64,000 nt of DNA. It comes from Bordetella genomosp. 1 (GTDB taxonomy: Bacteria > Pseudomonadota > Gammaproteobacteria > Burkholderiales > Burkholderiaceae_B). Under the pieces are notes generated by a model. The model had not been told where the DNA came from. It worked only from the letters and a program-made list of their open reading frames with translations, and ran no database searches. Of the stretch, positions 58,667 to 64,000 are shown piece by piece. The stretch covers positions 992,001 through 1,056,000 of the forward strand of contig NZ_NEVL01000003.1 of assembly GCF_002261335.1 (NCBI RefSeq), read 5' to 3'. How positions within the stretch are numbered: position 1 is the first letter of the stretch; each line of letters starts with the position of its first letter. Made by a program: the position numbers and the translations under genes.

Positions 58667-59046
58667 GCGTCCGCCCGTTCGGAGATCTCGATCAGGTTCA
58701 GGTCGGGATCGCGCAGATAGATCGACCGGATCGGATAGCAGGCGCCGGTGCGCGCCACCGGCCCCTCGATGATGCGGGCGCCGCGCGCGGTGAGCGTGGC
58801 GATCACCGCGTCGAGCGGCTCGCTGGCGATGAAGCAGAGGTCGAGCGCGCCGGGCACGGGCAGATGCGCGTTGGGCTCGAACTCGGCGCCGCGCACGTGC
58901 AGGTTGATCTTCTGCTGGCCGAAGCGCAGGGCCTTGCGGCCCTGCCCGAAGGTCTCGAGCTGCATGCCCAGCAGGCCGACGTAGAAGGCCACGCAGGCGG
59001 CCTCGTCGGTGGTGGTGAGGACCAGGTGGTCCAGGTGATCGATCAT
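58663..59046 (-). CDS. VOC family protein
   Basis: Protein of 127 aa with a single glyoxalase/bleomycin-resistance-type unit. It begins MIDHLDHLVLTTTDEAACVA and ends RSIYLRDPDLNLIEISE; probable metal ligands are H7, H50 region in INLHVRG and E in LIEIS. The subgroup includes putative dioxygenases and lactoylglutathione lyases, so the exact reaction is open. First gene of the operon with the beta-hydroxyacid dehydrogenase; its promoter carries the element shared with the esterase gene. Confidence 0.88.
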   Translation of the reverse strand: MIDHLDHLVLTTTDEAACVAFYVGLLGMQLETFGQGRKALRFGQQKINLHVRGAEFEPNAHLPVPGALDLCFIASEPLDAVIATLTARGARIIEGPVARTGACYPIRSIYLRDPDLNLIEISERADA

Positions 59047-59076
59047 CGAGGTCCCTTGCCGTTTCACGAATGGGAG

Positions 59077-59143
59077 CAATCTAGATCCGATCCGCTCCAC
59101 CCTGGAATCCCTGATCCGGCATACGGTCTTCGCAAAATGCGAA
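59077..59143 (-). promoter_or_regulatory. Operator-promoter element of VOC operon
   Basis: On the minus strand, reading towards the VOC start: the palindrome TTCGCA-TTT-TGCGAA (plus-strand 59129-59143), then ATGCCGGATCAGGGATTCC (59104-59122), then TAGATTG (59077-59083), a possible -10. The same three blocks with nearly identical spacing occur upstream of the esterase gene at 60936-61001, pointing to one regulator. Confidence 0.65.
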
Positions 59144-59255
59144 CGCGGCACGCGTCGCGCCTTCCGGCGCGTGCCGCGCGCGGCGGCCCCGGGCGCACAG
59201 CGACCGGCGGTGCGAGCCGCCCCTGGCCCCGCGGGTCCGCGCGCTCGCGCGCGCC

Positions 59256-60812
59256 TCAGTGCCGTTGTGCGGCGTAGAAGTCCTCGATCACGTCCCAGCG
59301 CGCCCGCGCCTGCGCGTCGAGGCGGTCGGGACCCTTGCCGAACACGTGCACCGGCGTCTGCCCCGGCGTCACCGGCCGCCATCCCTTCAGGCCGGCGCCG
59401 TTCGGATCGCCGCTGGCGGCAAAGCGCGTCCATGCGCCCCCCATCGCCGCCGAGACCTGCTCGTCGGCCGCGCCATAGGGCTTGTGCTGGCCGCGATGCG
59501 ACGCCGCCAGCGTGCCGAACACGAATTGCAGCTCGGCCCCGTGCACGGGCAGCTTGCCGTCGCCGTTGCGGTCGTGGGCGTAGACGTAGCGCCATGCGGG
59601 TACGCCGTCGCGCGCCAGGATGCGCAGCAGCGCGCGGGTGCCGTAACGGAACTGCAGGTCGCCGTAGAGATCGGACAGCACGGGCTTGACCTCGGCGTCG
59701 GTCGCGGCGGCATAGGCTTGCGCCGCGCGCGCCTCGAATCCCGGGAAGGTGCGGGCCACGTAATCGGCCAGGCCTGCCGGCGTGGCGATGGCCATCTTGC
59801 GCGCCGCGCCCCCGCCCTCGTCGGCGTTGCTGCCCACCAGCACCGGCACGTGCACGTAGTCGCCGGCCGCGTAGGCCTCGTAGTCGGGCCGGGGAACCAA
59901 CGCGCCATCCACGGTGAGCCCCGGCAGCGCGGGCTCCGTCAACACCGCCGCGCGCGGCAGGCTTTTCTGGCGCGCCACCAGCTCGGCCGCGGGCAGGCCG
60001 CGCAACGCGGCCACGTCCGGCCCCACCAGCTCGCCGAACCGTTCCGCCTGCGCCAGGCTCGCGACCGGCCGCATCACGCCGACGCTCTGCATGATGGCGC
60101 GCGCATAAAGGCCCCGGCTCGAAGGCGTGACCAGCATCGTGCTGATGGCGTGCGCGCCCGAGGACTGGCCGAACACCGTCACGCGCGCCGGATCGCCGCC
60201 GAACGCCGCGATATTGCGCTGGACCCAGCGCAGCGCCGCCAGCATGTCCATCAGGCCGTAGTTGCCGGAAGCGTGCGTGGGCGATTCGGCGCTCAGCCCG
60301 GGATGCGCCATGAAGCCGAGCAGGCCCAGGCGGTAGTTGACCGTGACCACCACCGCGCCGCGGCCGGCCAGCGCCGCGCCGTCATACGAGGGATGCGAAC
60401 CGGAGCCGTAGCGGAACCCGCCCCCATGGAACCAGACCATGACGGGCAGCCGCGCCTGCGGCCGGTGCGCGGGCGTCCAGACGTTGAGGAACAGGCAGTC
60501 CTCGCTCATGCCGCCGCCGCGCAGCTCCGGATACTCGGCCGGCTGCACGCAATCGGCGCCGAAGCGCGTGCCGTCGCGCACGCCCTTCCAGTGCGGCGCG
60601 GGCCCGGGTGGGCGCCAGCGCAGGGCGCCCAGCGGCGGCGCGGCATAGGGAATGCCGCGGAACGCGACCACCCCGCCCGCGGTCCCGGCCAGGCCCGCGA
60701 TGCGGCCGCCCTCGGTCTGCACCGCATCGGCGCTGCCTGCCCGCGCGGGTCCGAAAGTGAAGGGGGACAGCGAGACGAGCGTGGACAGCAACACTGCGGG
60801 GATGGTGCGCAT
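59256..60812 (-). CDS. Secreted type-B carboxylesterase
   Basis: Serine carboxylesterase of 518 aa. Sec signal MRTIPAVLLSTLVSLSPFTF with cleavage after ARA-G. The type-B signatures are EDCLFLNVWTP (104-114), oxyanion hole HGGGF (129-133) and the nucleophile S217 in FGGDPARVTVFGQSSGAH; the histidine is in HGAELQFVFG near residue 425. Periplasmic ester hydrolysis of a substrate whose acid part may be taken up and oxidised by the adjacent operon is plausible (inference). AGGAG precedes the start. Divergent from the LysR gene. Confidence 0.93.
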   Translation of the reverse strand: MRTIPAVLLSTLVSLSPFTFGPARAGSADAVQTEGGRIAGLAGTAGGVVAFRGIPYAAPPLGALRWRPPGPAPHWKGVRDGTRFGADCVQPAEYPELRGGGMSEDCLFLNVWTPAHRPQARLPVMVWFHGGGFRYGSGSHPSYDGAALAGRGAVVVTVNYRLGLLGFMAHPGLSAESPTHASGNYGLMDMLAALRWVQRNIAAFGGDPARVTVFGQSSGAHAISTMLVTPSSRGLYARAIMQSVGVMRPVASLAQAERFGELVGPDVAALRGLPAAELVARQKSLPRAAVLTEPALPGLTVDGALVPRPDYEAYAAGDYVHVPVLVGSNADEGGGAARKMAIATPAGLADYVARTFPGFEARAAQAYAAATDAEVKPVLSDLYGDLQFRYGTRALLRILARDGVPAWRYVYAHDRNGDGKLPVHGAELQFVFGTLAASHRGQHKPYGAADEQVSAAMGGAWTRFAASGDPNGAGLKGWRPVTPGQTPVHVFGKGPDRLDAQARARWDVIEDFYAAQRH

Positions 60813-60935
60813 GACAGACTCCTTTCCGAGAGAGCGGGCCAGGGGACCGGCGCGGCGGCGGCGCCCGTTGCCGCCCGCGAGCCGGCCATGCCTGAGGCCG
60901 CTTTCCGCGCCGTGTTCGGGTTTTGCGAACGCAGG

Positions 60936-61001
60936 CAATCTAATATCTGCATTTCCGCGCCAGAATCCCTGTTCCGGCATGCCCCTTTCGCACAATGCGA
61001 A
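60936..61001 (-). promoter_or_regulatory. Operator-promoter element of esterase gene
   Basis: Palindrome TTCGCA-CAA-TGCGAA (60987-61001), block CAGAATCCCTGTTCCGGCAT (60961-60980) and CAATCTA (60936-60942; TAGATTG on the minus strand). It matches the element upstream of the VOC operon block by block (51 versus 52 bases from the TAGATTG box to the palindrome). It lies between the divergent esterase and LysR genes, so the LysR at 61023 is the natural binding partner. Confidence 0.65.
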
Positions 61002-61022
61002 TGCCTCCGCCTCGAGACCGCC

Positions 61023-61928
61023 ATGGCCCACGACCTCATCAATCCGGCCCGCATCGACTTCGTGACCCTGCGGCTCTTCTGCGCCGTGGCGCAGACGGGC
61101 AGCCTCACCAAGGGCGCGCAGCGCTGCCACCTGGCGCTGTCGGCGGCCAGCCGGCGGATTGCCGACTTCGAGCTGGCGTCGCGCGCCACCCTGCTGGAAC
61201 GCAGCTCGCAGGGCGTGCGGCTCACCCCGGCCGGCCACGTGGCGCTGCAGCACGCGCTGCGGCTGTTCCAGGGATTCGAGCTGTTCAGCAACGAGCTGAG
61301 CGAGTATTCGAGCGGCTCGCGCGGCCATGTGCGGCTCTGGGCCAACATGTCCGCCCTGGTCGAGTTCCTGCCGGGCGCGCTGGCCGGCTTCATGGCCGAC
61401 CATCCGGACACCCACGTCGAAGTGGAGGAACAGCTGTCGGGCGACATCGTGCGCGCCCTGATCGACGGCATCGCCGACGTCGGCATTTTCGTTGCGGACG
61501 CACCGACCGACGGGCTCGCCGTGCGCCCCTTCCGCCGCGACGAGCTGGTGGTGCTGACCGCCGCGCGCCATCCGCTGGCCAGACGCCGCCGCGTGTCGTT
61601 CTCCGAATGCCTGGCCTACGACTTCGTCGGCCTCAATCGCGGCAGCTCGCTGCTCAACCTCATCACGCGCAGCGCGCAGGAAGCCGGCGCCACGCTGCGG
61701 CTGCGCGTGCAGGTGCGCAGCTTCGACGCCATGTGCGAAATGATCGCCGCCGGCCTCGGCATCGGCGTGCTGCCGCTGGGCGCCTGCGCCCGCCGTCTCG
61801 AGGTGAGTGGCCTGAAGGCCTTGCGCCTGACCGACGCCTGGGCCTCGCGCGACCTGCTGCTGGCCACCCACGCCGCCCGCCCGCTGAGCGCGGCCACGGC
61901 GCAGCTGGTGCGGCATCTGGAAGCCTGA
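61023..61928 (+). CDS. LysR family regulator
   Basis: LysR protein of 301 aa. HTH: FVTLRLFCAVAQTGSLTKGA and ALSAASRRIADFELASRATL; effector domain with RGHVRLWANMSALVEFLPGALA and a DVGIFVAD strand. Divergent from the esterase; its palindromic operator candidate also occurs at the VOC operon promoter, so it probably controls both, and perhaps the SDR downstream. ATG 61023 is the first in frame with the HTH; the long upstream frame is a shadow of the esterase gene. Confidence 0.9.
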   Translation: MAHDLINPARIDFVTLRLFCAVAQTGSLTKGAQRCHLALSAASRRIADFELASRATLLERSSQGVRLTPAGHVALQHALRLFQGFELFSNELSEYSSGSRGHVRLWANMSALVEFLPGALAGFMADHPDTHVEVEEQLSGDIVRALIDGIADVGIFVADAPTDGLAVRPFRRDELVVLTAARHPLARRRRVSFSECLAYDFVGLNRGSSLLNLITRSAQEAGATLRLRVQVRSFDAMCEMIAAGLGIGVLPLGACARRLEVSGLKALRLTDAWASRDLLLATHAARPLSAATAQLVRHLEA

Positions 61929-61950
61929 GCCTGGGGCGACGTCAGGCGGG

Positions 61951-61970
61951 CCAATTGTTAATGCAATTGG
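61951..61970. promoter_or_regulatory. Perfect dyad upstream of SDR gene
   Basis: CCAATTG-TTAATG-CAATTGG, a perfect 7-bp inverted repeat with a 6-bp AT-rich spacer, about 90 bases before the SDR start. No T run follows, so a protein-binding site is likelier than a terminator. Regulator unknown. Confidence 0.4.
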
Positions 61971-62019
61971 AATGATGTTCGCAATTTCCGCCCAATTATC
62001 TTTCCGGCGGAACAGCCCA

Positions 62020-62051
62020 GAATCCTTTTCACCCCCACCCGAAAAGGATTC
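62020..62051 (+). promoter_or_regulatory. Hairpin sequestering the SDR ribosome-binding site
   Basis: GAATCCTTTTC (62020-62030) and GAAAAGGATTC (62041-62051) are a perfect 11-bp inverted repeat with a 10-base loop. The right arm contains the AAGGA ribosome-binding site (62044-62048), 8 bases before the ATG at 62057. In mRNA the stem would hide it, so translation could be conditional; at DNA level it could also be an operator. Confidence 0.55.
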
Positions 62052-62056
62052 CGACC

Positions 62057-62800
62057 ATGAACCTCCCCACCGCCTCCCGCGTTGCCCTGGTCACCGGCGC
62101 CTCGCGCGGCATCGGCGCCGCCATCGCGCGCCGGCTCGCGGCCGACGGCTTTGCCGTCGCCATCAACTATGCGACCAACGCCGCCGAAGCCGAGGCATTG
62201 GCGGCCGCGCTCACGCGGGACGGCGCGCGCGCACTCGCCGTGCAGGCCGACGTGTCGCGCGCCGACCAGGTGGCCGCGCTGTTTGCCGCCGTGGCGGCGG
62301 GACTGGGCCCTGTCGACGTGCTCGTCAACAACGCCGGCATCCTCAAGGCCGCCCCGCTGGCGCAGACCAGCGACGCGCAGTACGCGCAGTATTTCGCCAT
62401 CAATACACAGGGCGTGTTCAACACGCTGCGCGAGGCCGCGACCCGCTTGAACGACGGCGGCCGCGTCATCAATCTGTCGAGCACCACGCTGGCGCTGAAC
62501 CTGCCGGGCTACGCGATCTACAACGGCACCAAGGCCGCGGTGGAAGCCTTCACCCGCGTGTTCGCCAAGGAGCTGCGCGGCCGCCGCATCACCGTGAACG
62601 CGGTGGCGCCGGGCCCGGTGGCCACCGCGCTCTTTCTCGACGGCAAGAGCGAAGAACAGGTGCGCGGCTTCGCGCAGATGTCGCCGCTCGAGCGTCTGGG
62701 CCAGCCGGAGGACATCGCGGGCGTGGTGGCGTTTCTCGCGGGCCCGGACAGCGGCTGGATCAACGGACAGGTCGTGCGCGCCAACGGCGGCGTGGCCTGA
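62057..62800 (+). CDS. Short-chain dehydrogenase/reductase (SDR)
   Basis: NAD(P)-dependent oxidoreductase of 247 aa. Cofactor motif TGASRGIG at 13-20, NNAGI after strand 4, active-site Y155-N-G-T-K159 with the upstream serine in NLSSTTLAL, and the C-terminal SGWINGQVVRANGG. It resembles the 3-oxoacyl-ACP reductase-like SDRs of unknown substrate. The ribosome-binding site is inside a perfect hairpin. Followed 15 bp later by the DUF1097 gene. Confidence 0.93.
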   Translation: MNLPTASRVALVTGASRGIGAAIARRLAADGFAVAINYATNAAEAEALAAALTRDGARALAVQADVSRADQVAALFAAVAAGLGPVDVLVNNAGILKAAPLAQTSDAQYAQYFAINTQGVFNTLREAATRLNDGGRVINLSSTTLALNLPGYAIYNGTKAAVEAFTRVFAKELRGRRITVNAVAPGPVATALFLDGKSEEQVRGFAQMSPLERLGQPEDIAGVVAFLAGPDSGWINGQVVRANGGVA

Positions 62801-62815
62801 GCCCGGGAGATCCAT

Positions 62816-63310
62816 ATGAGCCACCGTTCCGTCTCCCCCCGCCGCTACGCCGTCGTGACCCTGGTCGCCGCCCTAACCGCCTCGCTCGCCGCGGCCAGCG
62901 CGCTGCTGGCGGGCCTGCCGGTGTGGGCCATGTTCATCGGCTGGATCGCCTTCTTCACGCGCGGCCTGACGCTGCGCGCCACGTTCGACAACCTGGCCTG
63001 CGTCTGGCTCGGTCTCGCGATCGGCGCCCTGGCGGCGGCCAGCGTGGCCGCGTTGACACCCGCGCTCGGCCTGGCTTTGGCGCTTCCGCTGGTGGTGTTC
63101 GTGGTCGCGCTCGGCGTGGTGGCGCTGCGCGGCCTGCCCGCGCTCAACAACCTGCTGGCCTACTTTCTCGGCCTCGTCGCCTGGTTTGCCGCCCATCTCG
63201 AACCGTCGCTCGAACAGATCGCCCACCTGGGCGGCGCGAGCGCCATCGGCTCCTTCGCCGGCTGGATTTCCCATCACGCGCCGCAGCGCCTGATGCCGGC
63301 CCGCGCCTGA
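62816..63310 (+). CDS. DUF1097 family membrane protein
   Basis: Integral membrane protein of 164 aa with about five hydrophobic segments, the pattern of DUF1097 (YcdZ-like) proteins: VTLVAALTASLAAASALLAG, LPVWAMFIGWIAFFTRG, then two further pairs, and a conserved LEPSLEQIAHLGGASAIGSFAGWIS near the C terminus. Function unknown. In the same direction as the flanking SDR genes with short gaps, so part of the same transcription unit. GGGAGA precedes the start. Confidence 0.8.
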   Translation: MSHRSVSPRRYAVVTLVAALTASLAAASALLAGLPVWAMFIGWIAFFTRGLTLRATFDNLACVWLGLAIGALAAASVAALTPALGLALALPLVVFVVALGVVALRGLPALNNLLAYFLGLVAWFAAHLEPSLEQIAHLGGASAIGSFAGWISHHAPQRLMPARA

Positions 63311-63333
63311 ACCTGAGTCCAAGGAGATCGCTC

Positions 63334-64000
63334 ATGTCTCACGTCATCCTCGTCACCGGCGCGTCTTCCGGCTTTGGCCGCATGACCGCCCAGGCCCTGG
63401 CGCTGGCCGGCCACACCGTCTACGCCTCGATGCGCGACACCCAGGGCCGCAACGCGCCGCGCGTGGCCGAGCTGCGCCAATGGGCCGCCGATCACGAAGC
63501 CGATCTGCGCAGCCTCGAGCTCGACGTGCAGTCCGACGCGTCCTCGGCACACGCGGTGGCCCGGGTGCTGGCGCAATCGGGCCGGCTGGATGTGATCGTG
63601 CACAACGCCGGGCACATGGTGTTCGGCCCCGCGGAGGCCTTCACGCCGGCGCAGCTGGCGCAGCAATACGATGTGAACGTGCTTGGCACGCAGCGCGTGA
63701 ACCGCGCGGCGCTGCCACAGCTGCGTCGCCAGGGCCACGGTTTGCTGCTGTGGGTCGGATCCTCGTCGACGCGTGGCGGCACGCCGCCCTTTCTCGCGCC
63801 GTACTTCGCCGCGAAGGCGGCCATGGACGCGCTCGCCGTGTCGTATGCGGCCGAGCTGGCGCGCTGGGGCATCGAGACCACCATCATGGTGCCGGGCGCC
63901 TTCACGCAAGGCACCAACCATTTCGCCCACGCCGGCAAGCCTGCCGACGCGGCGGTGGCGGCCGACTACGAGGCCGGCCCCTATGCCGGGGTGGCGGCGC
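63334..64000 (+). CDS. Short-chain dehydrogenase/reductase, 3' end cut by window
   Basis: SDR of which 222 residues are visible. Cofactor motif TGASSGFG at 8-15, HNAGHMVFG in place of NNAG, active-site Y157-F-A-A-K161 in APYFAAKAAM, and then PGAFTQGTNHFAHAG. The frame is open to base 64000. It starts 23 bp after the DUF1097 gene with AAGGAG before the ATG. The histidine in place of the first Asn of NNAG and the extended loop fit the oxidoreductase subgroup of classical SDRs; substrate unknown. Confidence 0.9.
   Translation, partial: MSHVILVTGASSGFGRMTAQALALAGHTVYASMRDTQGRNAPRVAELRQWAADHEADLRSLELDVQSDASSAHAVARVLAQSGRLDVIVHNAGHMVFGPAEAFTPAQLAQQYDVNVLGTQRVNRAALPQLRRQGHGLLLWVGSSSTRGGTPPFLAPYFAAKAAMDALAVSYAAELARWGIETTIMVPGAFTQGTNHFAHAGKPADAAVAADYEAGPYAGVAA

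Noticed and set aside
61978-61990. Third copy of the LysR palindrome before the SDR gene
   Set aside because: Only the half-site TTCGCA is present; the second arm and the downstream blocks do not match well enough to call it the same element.
1-64000. CRISPR arrays, insertion sequences, prophage genes, toxin-antitoxin pairs, tRNA or rRNA genes
   Set aside because: Read for all of these on both strands; no spaced direct repeats, transposase or integrase motifs, terminal repeats or tRNA-like cloverleaf sequences were found.

Overview
This 64 kb window is a very GC-rich bacterial chromosome segment. I see no rRNA, tRNA, phage, transposase or CRISPR sequence. Six orphan periplasmic Bug/TctC-type solute receptors, many LysR regulators each next to a small catabolic cluster, CaiB-type CoA transferases and tightly packed ATGA/GTGA-overlapping genes point to a metabolically versatile beta-proteobacterium of the Burkholderiales, most like Alcaligenaceae (Bordetella/Achromobacter). 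That placement is inference from gene content, not from a marker gene.

Layout. 1-6.9 kb: end of a DHA2 efflux pump, a GFA protein, a LysR divergent from an alpha/beta hydrolase plus Bug receptor, and a GlxA-type AraC regulator divergent from a DUF1428 gene. 6.9-12.3 kb: an iron/siderophore operon on the minus strand (TonB receptor, periplasmic binding protein, DUF2218-SIP reductase) with a candidate Fur box, divergent from a TetR gene. 12.4-23.2 kb: housekeeping-type singles (Bug, GNATs, two MFS permeases, ZIP transporter, DJ-1/PfpI protein, GntR, DUF3008, LysR, hydrolase). 23.2-31.1 kb: a LacI-controlled acid-sugar operon with a TRAP transporter, VOC protein, RuBisCO-like protein and DUF1537 kinase. 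31.2-39.2 kb: a degraded acetyltransferase, then an acyl-CoA operon (CaiB, enoyl-CoA hydratase, CaiB, double-domain acyl-CoA dehydrogenase, Bug, LysR). 39.2-44.0 kb: a minus-strand degradative operon (two Bug receptors, flavin reductase-like protein, GST, carboxymuconolactone decarboxylase-like protein, amidohydrolase). 44.1-48.1 kb: aldo/keto reductase and DHA2 pump divergent from their TetR, then a DsbA/FrnE-like protein. 48.1-55.2 kb: a repeat-bearing leader followed by a MetNIQ-type importer, two flavin monooxygenases and an SfnB/DszC-like flavoprotein, a probable organosulfur scavenging module. 55.3-61.9 kb: a minus-strand operon (VOC, beta-hydroxyacid dehydrogenase, SAF-domain oxidoreductase, Bug) and a carboxylesterase; a LysR gene lies divergent to the esterase. 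62-64 kb: SDR, DUF1097 membrane protein and a truncated SDR.

The most informative observations are the RuBisCO-like protein/DUF1537 kinase pair, which matches the published 3-oxo-isoapionate pathway but comes with an unexplained VOC protein and no obvious oxidoisomerase; a duplicated promoter element (15-bp palindrome, a conserved 18-20-bp block and a TAGATTG box) in front of both the esterase and the VOC operon, suggesting one LysR regulon; and an 11-bp perfect hairpin covering the Shine-Dalgarno sequence of the 62 kb SDR gene.
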